A stretch of 64,000 bases of DNA, from contig NZ_WUTW01000001.1 of assembly GCF_009831215.1 (NCBI RefSeq), positions 1,569,423 through 1,633,422 of the forward strand. The letters are read 5' to 3'. Position numbers and translations under genes: made by a program. This stretch comes from Actinomadura rayongensis (GTDB lineage: Bacteria > Actinomycetota > Actinomycetes > Streptosporangiales > Streptosporangiaceae). Shown here one piece after another: positions 36,484-44,854 of the stretch (position 1 is its first letter; the number at the start of each line of letters is the position of its first letter). The notes beneath the pieces were generated by a model. The model worked only from the letters and a program-made list of their open reading frames with translations. It was not told the DNA's origin and ran no database searches.

Positions 36484-37788
36484 GTGCGAGTCGGCGTCTC
36501 AGCAGGAAAGGGAAAAGGCCGCTGGGCCACCGCGGCGGCGATGGGGGGCGTTCTCGTGGCGGGGACGGCCGGCTGCGCGGGAACGAAGGTCGTCCGGGGC
36601 GATCTGCTGGAACTGGCGGTGTCGCCCGCGCAGAACGGCGGCGCGGCGGTTCCGCCGGACCGTCCGATCACCGTGCGGGCCAAGAACGGAACGGTCCAGA
36701 ACGTGACCGTCACGTCGGCGGGCGAGCAGATGATCGGGGACGCGTCCCCGGACCGGACGAGCTGGCAGTCGCGGTGGACGCTGACGCCGAGCGCGGACTA
36801 CCAGGTCACGGTGACGGGCCTCGGCCGTGACGGGCGGACCCGCACCATCACGAGCAAGTTCCGGACGGCGAAGGCCGGGCCGTCGCTGGCGTCCTCGCTG
36901 GAGGCGCCGAACAACCGGGAGACGGTCGGCGTGGGAATGCCGGTCATCCTCAACTTCGCGAGCCCGGTGACCGACAGGGCGGCCGTGGAACGCGGGCTGG
37001 AGATCCAGTCCAGCAAGCCCGCGGAAGGCGCCTGGCACTGGTTCGGGGACCAGACCGTCGTGTTCCGCACGCGCCGGTACTGGCCCGCGCACACCGACGT
37101 CACGTTCCGCACGCATCTGGCGGGCGTCCGCGTCGCCAAGAACCTGTGGGGCGGCAAGAACCAGACCGTGCGGTTCCGGGTCGGCGACGAGCACATCAGC
37201 AAGGCGAGCGCGAAAAGCCATTACATGGTCGTCATGAAGAACGGCCGGAAGGTGCGCCGCATTCCGGTGAGCATGGGAATGGGCGGGTCGCGGGAGCACA
37301 CGACGACCAACGGCGTCCACCTGACGATGGAGAAGGCGAACCCGGTCATCATGGACTCGTCCACGACGGGCTGCGGGCCGGGCTGCCCCGGCTACTACCG
37401 GCAGACGGTGTATTCGGCCGTGCGCATATCCAACAGCGGCGAATACGTCCACGCGGCGCCGTGGTCGGTGGGGTCCCAGGGCAACAGCAACGTCAGCCAC
37501 GGCTGCGTCAACGCCAGCGACGAGAATGCGGCCTGGTTCTACAAGTTCTCCTACCGCGGCGACCCGTACACGATCACCGGGACGAGCCGGGAGCTGGAGC
37601 CCGACAACGGCTGGGGCTACTGGCAGCTCTCCTGGACGAAGTGGCTGAAGGGCAGCGCGCTCAACAAGTCGTCGCAGACGGGCCCGCGCGCGGGCGCGCC
37701 GGCGGCGGAGGCGGGCGCGAACGCCGGGGGCGGCGGCGGGACGCCGGCGGGGTCGGAGGCGGGCGCGGTGTCGCGTCCCCCGGCCTGA
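36484..37788 (+). CDS. L,D-transpeptidase lipoprotein (YkuD with Ig-like domains)
   Basis: 434 residues from GTG 36484, which has GGGGGAG six bases upstream; a GTG seven codons earlier is less likely. A lipoprotein signal ends AGTAGC. Two Ig-like modules (LTPSADYQVTVTGLG and PVILNFASPVTDRAAVERGL) precede the YkuD catalytic domain, with H339 and C341 in VSHGCVNAS. The Gly/Ala-rich tail is unstructured. It cross-links peptidoglycan by 3-3 bonds outside the membrane, like mycobacterial LdtB. It has its own unit after the ctaF terminator. Confidence 0.93.
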   Translation: MRVGVSAGKGKGRWATAAAMGGVLVAGTAGCAGTKVVRGDLLELAVSPAQNGGAAVPPDRPITVRAKNGTVQNVTVTSAGEQMIGDASPDRTSWQSRWTLTPSADYQVTVTGLGRDGRTRTITSKFRTAKAGPSLASSLEAPNNRETVGVGMPVILNFASPVTDRAAVERGLEIQSSKPAEGAWHWFGDQTVVFRTRRYWPAHTDVTFRTHLAGVRVAKNLWGGKNQTVRFRVGDEHISKASAKSHYMVVMKNGRKVRRIPVSMGMGGSREHTTTNGVHLTMEKANPVIMDSSTTGCGPGCPGYYRQTVYSAVRISNSGEYVHAAPWSVGSQGNSNVSHGCVNASDENAAWFYKFSYRGDPYTITGTSRELEPDNGWGYWQLSWTKWLKGSALNKSSQTGPRAGAPAAEAGANAGGGGGTPAGSEAGAVSRPPA

Positions 37789-37807
37789 GCCGACGCACTG
37801 TCCGGGG

Positions 37808-37851
37808 CCGCCCCCGTTCGCCCGCGTTCAGCGGTGGGCGAGCGGGGGCGG
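37808..37851. terminator. bidirectional terminator at the 3' ends of ldt and the M48 gene
   Basis: A 16-bp stem (37808-37823 with 37836-37851, one G-U pair) with a 12-base loop. It covers the last codons of the minus-strand M48 gene and lies 20 bases after the Ldt stop. Confidence 0.6.
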
Positions 37852-39147
37852 TTCCGTGTGCCGGTGCAGCCGGGACCAGGAGCGGGCCATCGCGATCCGC
37901 TCGGCGCCGGACGGGTGCGTCATCCACAGCAGCCGTTCGAGCACGTCCGGCCGCAGGTCGTCGATGTTGCGGACCGACAGCTCGTGCTGCATCTCCACGA
38001 ACGTCGCCGGGTCGCGCGTGAGGTCGAGGGCGTGCGCGTCGGCGCGGGCCTCGATGCGGCGGCTGACGAGGTTCTCGGCGGGCGCGGCGAGCTGCGTCCC
38101 GGCCGCGACGAGCGCGAGCACCAGCGCGAGGGCGCGCGGATCGGCGGCGGCCCGGCCCGGCGCGGGCGGGTCGAGCCCGGCGCGGCGCAGCAGGCGCGGC
38201 GACGACAGCAGCACCGCGAGCAGGCACACGCCGCCCGCGACGGCGAGCCCGCCGACGAGCGTCCCGTACAGGACGTCGCCGTGCTCGGCGTGCCCCAGCT
38301 CGTGCGCGACGATCGACCGGACCTGCGCGGGCGGCGACGCCAGCAGCGTGTCGTAGACGACGATCCGCCGCGTCGACCCGAACCCCGAGACGTAGGCGTT
38401 GAGCGTGGTGGTGCGGCGGGACGCGTCGGCGACGAGCACGTCCTTCACCGGCACGCCGTCCCGCGCCGCCATCGCCATGAGGTCGGTGCGCAGCTCCCCG
38501 GCCGGGAGCTTGTGGAAGGAGTTGAACAGCGGCTCCACGGCGACCGGGTAGGCGAACGAGCCCGCGACGACGAGCAGGAACGCGCCGAGCGCCGCGCCCG
38601 TCCACCAGTAGCGCGGGAAGCGCCGCAGCAGCGCGAACAGTGGCAGCAGCGCGACCGTGTAGATCACCCAGGTGACGGCGAGGGACTTGCCCTGGTCGGC
38701 GAGCCACGCCGGGACGGCCTGGGTCGACAGCCCGTAGCGGTCCAGGACGTCGTGGCTCCACAGCCGGAACGGCAGCCCGATCAGCCGCAGGACGGTCGTC
38801 AGCACGACCACGCCGAGCAGTACGCGCAGCGGCCACGGGCGGACGCGGGCGGCCGTCGCGCGGAGCAGCCGCGCGCCGAGCGGCGTCAGCCCGAGGACGA
38901 GCACCGCGAGCAGCCCGAGGCCGAGCGCGAGGTAGGCGGGCGGGTTGATCGCGGCGTCGAACGCGCGTGCGCGGGCGATCTCGGGGGCGGAGAAGTCCAG
39001 CGCGGGGTCGGGCCGGACGTGCGGCGCTCCGGCGGGCAGCGTCCGCCACGGCGTGGTCGCGGCGAGGACGGCGGCGACGGCGAGCAGCAGCAGGGCGGCG
39101 GAGACGGCGGCGGCGATCCGGGGACGGCGTGGGTCCGGTTCGCTCAA
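37828..39147 (-). CDS. M48-family membrane zinc peptidase (Ste24-like)
   Basis: 439 residues from a TTG overlapping the upstream stop (TTGA), with GGAGGGAA ahead. An N-terminal helix, four more helices at about 70-200, then the zinc site H282-E283-x2-H286 in IVAHELGHAEHGD and the downstream RRIEARADAHAL with the third ligand. The topology is that of the CAAX protease 1/Ste24 type. Its substrates in bacteria are uncertain. It is translationally coupled to a second HExxH protein. Confidence 0.9.
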   Translation of the reverse strand: MSEPDPRRPRIAAAVSAALLLLAVAAVLAATTPWRTLPAGAPHVRPDPALDFSAPEIARARAFDAAINPPAYLALGLGLLAVLVLGLTPLGARLLRATAARVRPWPLRVLLGVVVLTTVLRLIGLPFRLWSHDVLDRYGLSTQAVPAWLADQGKSLAVTWVIYTVALLPLFALLRRFPRYWWTGAALGAFLLVVAGSFAYPVAVEPLFNSFHKLPAGELRTDLMAMAARDGVPVKDVLVADASRRTTTLNAYVSGFGSTRRIVVYDTLLASPPAQVRSIVAHELGHAEHGDVLYGTLVGGLAVAGGVCLLAVLLSSPRLLRRAGLDPPAPGRAAADPRALALVLALVAAGTQLAAPAENLVSRRIEARADAHALDLTRDPATFVEMQHELSVRNIDDLRPDVLERLLWMTHPSGAERIAMARSWSRLHRHTEPPPLAHR

Positions 39148-40400
39148 CGCAGTTCCCTCCGCAGGTAGTCGCGCCAGGCGGCGGTGAGCTTCGCCCGGCT
39201 CGTCCCGAGGACGTCGCGCACCGCGGCGCCCTCGTCGTGCCGTCCGGCGGCCCGGTAGAGCCGGACGAGCGTCGCCTCACCGTACCGCTCGGCGATCATG
39301 CGGCAGGCGAGCCACGCCTCCTGGTACGCCTGCGCGAGGCCGTCCGAGCCGGAGCCGAACGCGGCGCGGGACGGGAGGGCGGCCGGGACGCGCCCGGCGC
39401 GGACGTCGGCGGCCAGCTCTCCGGCGGCGGCCCGGACGGAGACCTTCGCGTCCCGGTACCCCACGTAGTCGGCGAAGCCCTCGATGAGCCAGAGCGGGGT
39501 GCGGCCGTCGTGCGCGCCGCCGGTCGCGACGTGCGTCAGCTCGTGGGTGAGGACGACGCGGCGGCCGAGCGGGTTGAGCCGGTCGAACGTGCCGGGCGAG
39601 ATGAGGACGCGGTCGTTCCCCGGCGACCCGTCGTCGCCGGGCGCGACGGTCGCGAGCGCGGCGATCTGGCCGAGGTCCTGGTCGTCCCCGGCGAGCGCGG
39701 CGGCCACGGCCGGCCGGGCGGGGGCGAGGGCGACGACGCGGCGGGCCCAGTCGCGGCCGGTGACGGCGGTGACGGCGGGCACGGCGCGGTCGAGCAGCCC
39801 GGCGATCTGGTCGAGCCCGGGGGCGTCCCCGACGACGAGGCTGGACGCGCCGCGCACGACGGTGAGCGGGCCGCCGTCCCAGATCTCGGGGGCGTCGCCC
39901 GTGCCGGACCCGACGATCACCCACGCGCCGGAGCGGAACGCGAACCTCAGATGGCGCTCGCGGACGACGTCGGCGTGGTCGTAGCCCGCGAACCGGTACC
40001 GGACGGTGATCGCGACGGTCGTCCCGTCGGCGCTCTCGTAGTGCTCGCCCCAGGTCGCGAGCGGGAGGCGGCGCAGGTTGTCGAAGACGCGGCCCTGGGC
40101 GTCCTGGAACGCGGCGGGCGCGGACGCGACGGTCGCGAGGAAGCGGGCGCGGTCCCCGGCCCGGACGGCGGCGGCCCGGTCGGCGAGGACCGTCCGGACG
40201 TCGGCCGGACGCGGCGCGCGGGCGGCGGCCGGGCTCGGCGCGGCCACCGGCGCCGGGCGATCGTGCCCGCGCACGGCGAACGCGTACGCCGCGAGCAGGC
40301 ACAAAACGACGCAGAGCCCCGCGCCGAGGGCGATCCGCCGTCGGGCGGACGCCGGGCGCGGGGCTCCGTCGCCGGAATCGTCGCCGGGATCGTCCGTCAT
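39144..40400 (-). CDS. membrane-anchored HExxH protein, gluzincin-like, function unknown
   Basis: 418 residues from ATG 40400. One membrane helix (about 23-43) anchors an exported domain. The front half (about 65-170) looks like an NTF2-like fold. The back half has H286-E287-x2-H290 in LTHELTHVATGG and E307 in LWLIEGFADYVG, 17 residues on, as in gluzincin metalloproteases. Similar proteins occur in Streptomyces, from memory, without assigned function. Leaderless -10 TAGGAT upstream; TTGA overlap with the M48 gene downstream. Confidence 0.82.
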   Translation of the reverse strand: MTDDPGDDSGDGAPRPASARRRIALGAGLCVVLCLLAAYAFAVRGHDRPAPVAAPSPAAARAPRPADVRTVLADRAAAVRAGDRARFLATVASAPAAFQDAQGRVFDNLRRLPLATWGEHYESADGTTVAITVRYRFAGYDHADVVRERHLRFAFRSGAWVIVGSGTGDAPEIWDGGPLTVVRGASSLVVGDAPGLDQIAGLLDRAVPAVTAVTGRDWARRVVALAPARPAVAAALAGDDQDLGQIAALATVAPGDDGSPGNDRVLISPGTFDRLNPLGRRVVLTHELTHVATGGAHDGRTPLWLIEGFADYVGYRDAKVSVRAAAGELAADVRAGRVPAALPSRAAFGSGSDGLAQAYQEAWLACRMIAERYGEATLVRLYRAAGRHDEGAAVRDVLGTSRAKLTAAWRDYLRRELR

Positions 40401-40407
40401 GCGGGCG

Positions 40408-40413
40408 ATCCTA
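40408..40413 (-). promoter_or_regulatory. -10 hexamer of the HExxH gene (leaderless)
   Basis: TAGGAT ends seven bases before the ATG at 40400. Confidence 0.55.
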
Positions 40414-40436
40414 GTGAGCTTCACCGAAGGTCCGGC

Positions 40437-41231
40437 TCACCGCCGGTAGTTCGGGTAGCCGTAGCCGACCACCGAACCGGTGTCGCGGGTCTCCTTGCGG
40501 ACGGCGTTGCCCGCGTTGCCCTCGACGGTGTCGATCGTGCCGTTCCGGTTGTCCTTGACGACCATCCCGACGTGCTCGATCCCGTTGATCGAGCCGCCGC
40601 CGCTCCAGTCGAAGAACACGATCGCGCCGGGCTTGGGCCTGGTGCCCCACCGGCCGTTCTCCTTGAACCAGTCGGCGTGCTCGACGGTCCACGCGTCCGA
40701 CCCGAACTGGTCGGAGAACCCGATCTTCTCGCCGACCCAGGACACGAACATGTCGCACCAGTTGGCGCCCCGGTAGGCGCCGACCGAGCCGCCGTCGCGG
40801 CGGACGGTCTCGCGGGCGCGGTCGGTGGTCATGTACCAGTCCTGGAACTTGGTGTTCCCGTGGCGGCTCTCGGAGATGCCGACCTGGGACTCGGCGAGCC
40901 GGATGGCGTCGTGCGCGGTGGGCCGTCCGGTGCTCGGCGCGTCGGTGCCGCCGTCGCCCTTCTTGGACGGAACGTCGGCCTTCGGTGCGTCGGTCTTCGG
41001 TTCGTCCCGCTGGACCTTCAGCTCGCGCGGAAGGTCCACCGGGCCGCCCTTGGGCTGGACGGCCGTCCCGGCGACCGACAGGGCGCCCTGCGGGGCGTCC
41101 TTGCCGGGGACCGGCACGGCGGCCTGCGCGGTCGCCGCGACGGTGCCGACGAGCGCGGCGCCCGCCACCAGGGCGCCGGTCGTGCGCGCCGCGACGGTGA
41201 GCGGACGGGGTTTGCGATGCTTGCCGTTCAT
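40437..41231 (-). CDS. secreted CHAP-domain peptidoglycan hydrolase
   Basis: 264 residues. The Sec signal peptide is cut near residue 37 (TAQA-AV). A Pro/Lys/Asp-rich linker to about 105 leads to a CHAP domain with C159 in GANWCDMFVSWVG and H220 in GIEHVGMVV. CHAP enzymes cut peptide cross-links or the amide bond of peptidoglycan. The 200 bases upstream hold a c-di-AMP riboswitch-like leader, a known control for cell-wall hydrolases in actinobacteria. GAGGAG lies eleven bases before the ATG. Confidence 0.92.
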   Translation of the reverse strand: MNGKHRKPRPLTVAARTTGALVAGAALVGTVAATAQAAVPVPGKDAPQGALSVAGTAVQPKGGPVDLPRELKVQRDEPKTDAPKADVPSKKGDGGTDAPSTGRPTAHDAIRLAESQVGISESRHGNTKFQDWYMTTDRARETVRRDGGSVGAYRGANWCDMFVSWVGEKIGFSDQFGSDAWTVEHADWFKENGRWGTRPKPGAIVFFDWSGGGSINGIEHVGMVVKDNRNGTIDTVEGNAGNAVRKETRDTGSVVGYGYPNYRR

Positions 41232-41256
41232 GAGCGGGTGTACTCCTCGCTTCCAT

Positions 41257-41453
41257 GACCGCCTGCCGGGTTAGCTGACGGGTTCGGGCGTGGAAGCCGC
41301 CCTACGGCCCGTGAAGGCCGATTCACCCCGGATGAGGACACAGTGGGTCCCCGGCTCCGCGGGAACGCCGGACGGGCGTTCCCGCGGACTCGGCGGTGGG
41401 CGCGCCGGTGCGCGCCCGATGATGGTTCTGGGCTTTTCCTCCGGGCGTCGGTC
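41257..41453 (-). promoter_or_regulatory. c-di-AMP (ydaO-type) riboswitch 1, leader of the CHAP gene
   Basis: Minus strand. In order: GACCG at the 5' end, a 14-bp hairpin (41356-41369 with 41375-41388), AGCCGGGGACCC, CCGGGGTGAATCGGCC, a short hairpin, GCCCGAACCCGTCAGCTAACC, and GGCAGGCGGTC closing P1. These are the conserved blocks of the ydaO/yuaA aptamer as found before actinobacterial rpf and NlpC/P60 genes. The CHAP ATG follows 25 bases later. High c-di-AMP usually lowers expression from such leaders. Confidence 0.88.
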
Positions 41454-41735
41454 GCCGGGAGGGGGGCCGGGAACGGCCCCGGATGAGGATGCGCTGTCGC
41501 GTCACGGGACGCGCGGTCTGCGCACGGCCCCTCGCGGGGCGGTGGGATCAGTCCGCGCCGGTGGTCCCGTGGACGGAGCCGCGCGCTGCGGTCCGCTCAT
41601 GGACTCCGGTTCCCGGCACGGCCGGGAGCGCGGTGCCCGCCGGTGCGGCGGGTCTGGGGGAGGGGTCGGACGGTGCCGTGATCGGTGCACGGCGGGACAT
41701 GGTGACGGCTCTGCTGGACAGGGTCGCTCCTTCTT
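41454..41735. other. interval between the two riboswitches
   Basis: Holds a 50-codon reading frame (see 41548-41700), a 7-bp hairpin with GGAA loop (41463-41469 with 41474-41480) and no other feature I can support. The long minus-strand frame through it (41502-42209) runs across riboswitch 2 and looks non-coding. Confidence 0.4.
41548..41700 (-). CDS. possible short ORF after riboswitch 2
   Basis: 50 residues, MSRRAPITAPSDPSPRPAA then an Ala/Pro/Thr/Gly-rich run. It is the only open frame in the place where a riboswitch-controlled gene should start. GAAGGAG lies 33 bases before the ATG; it is only five bases from an in-frame CTG. No signal peptide and no recognisable family. It may be the decayed start of a lost wall-hydrolase gene or no gene at all. 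Confidence 0.25.
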   Translation of the reverse strand: MSRRAPITAPSDPSPRPAAPAGTALPAVPGTGVHERTAARGSVHGTTGAD

Positions 41736-41881
41736 CCAGACGCCTGCCGGGTTAGCTGTCGGGTTCGGGCGTGGAAGCTGCCCTACGGCCCTCGAAAGGG
41801 CCGATTCACCCCGTGCCGCGCTGTCCCTGCTCGGGTGCGCGGCGGATGGGTCCCCGGTTCCGCCATCGCGGATTCGGCGCT
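41736..41881 (-). promoter_or_regulatory. c-di-AMP (ydaO-type) riboswitch 2, no recognised target gene
   Basis: Minus strand. AGCGCCGAATCC, a hairpin (CGCGATGGCG), GGAACCGGGGACCC, CACGGGGTGAATCGGCC, a CCCTTTCGAGGG stem, GCCCGAACCCGACAGCTAACC, and GGCAGGCGTCTGG. This copy is closer to the textbook consensus than riboswitch 1. About 45 of 50 bases around the 3' core match riboswitch 1. GGAAGAAGGAG follows at once, as if a gene should start. Confidence 0.88.
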
Positions 41882-42170
41882 GCCGCTTCGCCTCTGTGGG
41901 GCGTGATGGGGCCCGTGCGGTCCGCAGGTTGCTGCGGGGGCGAGCGGCGCTGACATGTGGTCGTGGACGGCGCTGAACCGTCCGGGCCGGAATCCCGTTG
42001 CTGGCCGTCGTGGCGCGCTCTCGGCGCCATGCACGCGTCGGGCGTGCGCACGCGGCCGGGCCGGCCGTCCTGCGGGGCGCGACGGCTGGGAGGCGCCGCA
42101 CCGGGGCCGCGGCACGTGGGACGTGTCGTGACCTGCGCCGATGACTGGCTGACACCGACAAGTCGCACTC

Positions 42171-42198
42171 AAGGTACCAAACGCCCCCGGAAAGGCAA
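42171..42198 (-). promoter_or_regulatory. promoter upstream of riboswitch 2
   Basis: TTGCCT (42193-42198), 16 bases, TACCTT (42171-42176) on the minus strand. Transcription from here would read through about 280 bases to riboswitch 2. The 41882-42170 stretch shows nothing else. Confidence 0.4.
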
Positions 42199-42215
42199 AT
42201 CTTCCACAAAAACCA

Positions 42216-42247
42216 CGACGGCCCAGGTCAGAGCGCCTGGGCCGTCG
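42216..42247 (-). terminator. terminator of the RipC-like gene
   Basis: Perfect 12-bp stem CGACGGCCCAGG (42216-42227) with CCTGGGCCGTCG (42236-42247). Read on the minus strand it is followed by TGGTTTTTG, a rare real U-tract. It is 21 bases past the stop of the NlpC/P60 gene. Confidence 0.85.
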
Positions 42248-42267
42248 GTCGTCCGGAAGCGGTGCCG

Positions 42268-43296
42268 TCAGGGGCGTCCCGCGCCGTAGTAGCCCGACAT
42301 GGACGACAGCGGCACGATCTTCACCACGGTGCCGGTGTGCGGCGCGTGGATGATCTTCCCGCCGCCGACGTACATGCCGACGTGGCCGAGGCTGTTGAAG
42401 AACACCAGGTCGCCGGGCTGCAGGTCGCTCTGCGAGACGCGCTTGGTCGCGGCCCACTGGCTGTTCGTCGTCCGGGTGATGTTGACGCCCGCCGCGCCCC
42501 ACGACCGCATCGTCAGGCCGGAGCAGTCGTAGGAGTTCGGGCCCGCGGCGCCGTACACGTACGGCTTGCCGAGCTGCGCGTAGGCGAAGTTCAGGGCCGC
42601 CCGCGCGCTGCCGGACGCCGGTCCGGTGTACGTCCCGCCCGCCCCGGTGCCGGGCTTGTCGTTCTTGACGCCGAACTTCGCCAGGATCTTCTTCTGCTGG
42701 GCGAGCTGCTTCTCGACGTTCTGCTTCTGCTGGCGGGCGTCCTTCGTCTTGGCCGTGTAGTCGTCGTACGCCTGCTGGGCCTGCTCCTGCTCGCGCTTGA
42801 GGCGCTGCACGGCCGCGACGTACTGGGCCAGCTCGGCGTCGCGGTTCTGCGACAGGTGCGTCAGGATGGACGACTGGTCCAGGATGGCCTGCGGGTCCTT
42901 GCTCCCCACGAAGCCGGCCAGCCCGTCGGTGTCGCTGTTCTTGTACGCCGTCGCCGCCAGCTCGGCGATGTGCTGGCGCTCCTTCTCGAACGCCTGCTCC
43001 TCGGCCTTGCTCGCCTTGCGCGCCGCGTCGAGCTTCTTCTTCGCGGCCTTCAGCCGTTCGGTGGCCTGGTTGTAGCGCTCGACGGCCGCGTCGGACTTCT
43101 CGTTGAGCTTCTCGATCTTCTTCTTCGTCTCGGCCTCGGTGGGCTTCGGCGCCGCCTGGGCGGTCATCGGAAGCGGCAGGGAGAAGGCGACCGTCAGACA
43201 GACGGCGGCCGTCAGACGGCGCTTGCGGCCTCTCCGGCGTACGTCCGGCGCGCTCCGCGTCACCACGGAGCCCCGGGTGAGATCGTCTTCGGCCAC
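42268..43296 (-). CDS. NlpC/P60 peptidoglycan endopeptidase, RipC-like
   Basis: 342 residues from a GTG at 43296 with GAGAGGGG upstream; a GTG at 43323 is an alternative. The signal region ends near PMTAQA. A Lys/Glu/Gln-rich coiled coil (about 50-215) is followed by a short linker and the NlpC/P60 domain, with C258 in YDCSGLTMRSW, H305 in LGHVGMYVG and H317 in IIHAPHTG. The coiled coil plus NlpC/P60 layout is that of mycobacterial RipC (Rv2190c), whose coiled coil is contacted by FtsEX. It cuts D-Glu-DAP bonds. Confidence 0.92.
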   Translation of the reverse strand: MAEDDLTRGSVVTRSAPDVRRRGRKRRLTAAVCLTVAFSLPLPMTAQAAPKPTEAETKKKIEKLNEKSDAAVERYNQATERLKAAKKKLDAARKASKAEEQAFEKERQHIAELAATAYKNSDTDGLAGFVGSKDPQAILDQSSILTHLSQNRDAELAQYVAAVQRLKREQEQAQQAYDDYTAKTKDARQQKQNVEKQLAQQKKILAKFGVKNDKPGTGAGGTYTGPASGSARAALNFAYAQLGKPYVYGAAGPNSYDCSGLTMRSWGAAGVNITRTTNSQWAATKRVSQSDLQPGDLVFFNSLGHVGMYVGGGKIIHAPHTGTVVKIVPLSSMSGYYGAGRP

Positions 43297-43337
43297 GATT
43301 CGGCTTCGCCCCTCTCGATCCACGACGTCAGCGGCCG

Positions 43338-43366
43338 ACCCTAGCGAGACCCCACACCACCTACAA
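43338..43366 (-). promoter_or_regulatory. sigma-70-like promoter of the RipC-like gene
   Basis: TTGTAG (43361-43366), exactly 17 bases, TAGGGT (43338-43343) on the minus strand. Start expected near 43331. The region just upstream (43367-43425) is unusually AT-rich for this window. Confidence 0.6.
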
Positions 43367-43465
43367 CCGATTCCTCACTAATAACCAAAAATCAAGCCAA
43401 TTGTCCGCGAGTGGTGAGCACATGATCACCTGAAGTGACGATCCGCAGCTCGAACACGGTAGCGG

Positions 43466-44854
43466 TCAGGCCCGGCCGAGGCGGTGCAGGAGCAGCCGAG
43501 ACGGCGCCGGACGGGCCCCCGCGCGGCGCGCCGCGTCCGCGACCTCCCGGTCCGCCGAGACCACCACGACGGCCCGTCCCGGCGGCTCGGCGCGGACGAG
43601 TTCGCCGATCAGCTCGTCGGCCGTCGTCCCGGGTGGACTGAACTTCACCCGCACCCCGCGCGGCGCCGAGATCGGCACCGGCGCGTCGAGGTCCGCCCCG
43701 TCGAACACGCAGGTCACCTCGGCGCGTGTTTGCGCGGCGAGGCCGCCGAGGCCCGACAGCAGCCGGGCGCGCTGGTCGGCCAGCGGCAGCCCGCCGTAAC
43801 CGGTCTTGGTGACGTTGTAGCCGTCCACGACCAGATGGACGCGGGGGAGCGCGAGCAGCCGGTCGAGCAGTTGCGGATCGTCGTCGGCGAGGGCGCGGCC
43901 GGGCAGCGACGCGGGCGTCGGCGGACCCGGGTCCAGGCCGCGCACGGCGTCGGCGGGACGTTCGATCATCGTCGGCAGCGCCAGCTCCCGGCGCAGGCCC
44001 TGCGCGGCGTCCACCAGGGCGTCCAGCAGCACCCGCAGCCGCACGTCGTCGGCGTTGCGGCCCTCGCGCGCCGCGCGCCGCGCCGCCTCCACGGCCGCCT
44101 CGGCGCGCTCGGTCCGCACCCGCATCCGGCGCAGCTCCTTGTCGGCCGACGTCGCGGCGTCGCGCGCCGTCGCCCGCTCCGCGCCCGCCTCCGCCGCGAG
44201 CGTCTCGGCCCGCGCCTGCTCGGACTTCAGCCGCAGCCGCGTCTCGTGCAGCCGCCGCCGCAGGTCGGCGTTCTCGGTCTTGGCCGCGCGCAGGTCGGCG
44301 CGCAGCCGCTCGGACTCGGCGGCCCGCTCGGCGCGCGCCGCCGCCAGCTCGTCGCGCAGCGCCTGCAGCTCGCGCGCCGCCGCCCGCTCGCGCGACTCGT
44401 CCCGGGACGCCGCCAGTTCGGCGTGGACGGCGTCGACCGCCTCGGTCCAGTCCGCCGGGCGCAGCAGGTACGCCAGCATCGCGACCTGCACCGGATCGGC
44501 CGCCGGCGGACGCTCCCCGGCCTCCACCGCCGCGACCAGCTCGGGCTGCGCGCCGCGCAGCGCCTCGGCGACCCGGCCCCGGAAGTCGGCGTCGGCGTCC
44601 AGGACGGCCGCGATCGCCGACCCGCCGAGCTTGCGGCGCTTGCGGCGCTCGAACCGGGCGAACGGGCGCAGCCGCGCCGGGACCGCGTCGGCCGGCAGGG
44701 CGCCGAGGACCTCGGCCGCGGCCTCCACGACGCGCTGCCGGACGGCGTCGGGCAGCGGACGGTCCAGCCGTCCCTCCGCATCCGGACCGCTGTCGATGAT
44801 CCCGCTCCTCTCGGACCCGCCACCGGTACGCAGAGCACTTCCCTGCGGTGGCAC
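43466..44854 (-). CDS. NYN-domain (YacP-like) protein with coiled coil
   Basis: 462 residues from a GTG at 44854 without a clear ribosome site. The N-terminal ~150 residues are helical with FARFERRKRRKLGG. A long Ala/Arg/Glu coiled coil runs at about 150-275. The C-terminal NYN domain has VHLVVDGYNVTKTGYGG and VTCVFDGADLDAP, with the acidic residues of PIN-like nucleases. Actinobacterial homologues are often labelled RNA-binding. It may be a ribonuclease with a dimerising coil; this is inferred. Divergent from the exonuclease gene. Confidence 0.82.
   Translation of the reverse strand: MPPQGSALRTGGGSERSGIIDSGPDAEGRLDRPLPDAVRQRVVEAAAEVLGALPADAVPARLRPFARFERRKRRKLGGSAIAAVLDADADFRGRVAEALRGAQPELVAAVEAGERPPAADPVQVAMLAYLLRPADWTEAVDAVHAELAASRDESRERAAARELQALRDELAAARAERAAESERLRADLRAAKTENADLRRRLHETRLRLKSEQARAETLAAEAGAERATARDAATSADKELRRMRVRTERAEAAVEAARRAAREGRNADDVRLRVLLDALVDAAQGLRRELALPTMIERPADAVRGLDPGPPTPASLPGRALADDDPQLLDRLLALPRVHLVVDGYNVTKTGYGGLPLADQRARLLSGLGGLAAQTRAEVTCVFDGADLDAPVPISAPRGVRVKFSPPGTTADELIGELVRAEPPGRAVVVVSADREVADAARRAGARPAPSRLLLHRLGRA

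Noticed and set aside
41356-41388. 14-bp hairpin first taken as a terminator between two transcription units
   Set aside because: It falls inside the aptamer region of riboswitch 1, between the 5' P1 strand and the CCGGGGA block, where ydaO elements have a variable stem.
41502-42209. 235-codon minus-strand open frame through riboswitch 2
   Set aside because: Arg/Pro-rich without domain or ribosome site, and it crosses a conserved RNA element.
43324-43465. c-di-AMP riboswitch before the RipC-like gene
   Set aside because: None of the aptamer blocks is present; only an AT-rich stretch and a standard promoter.
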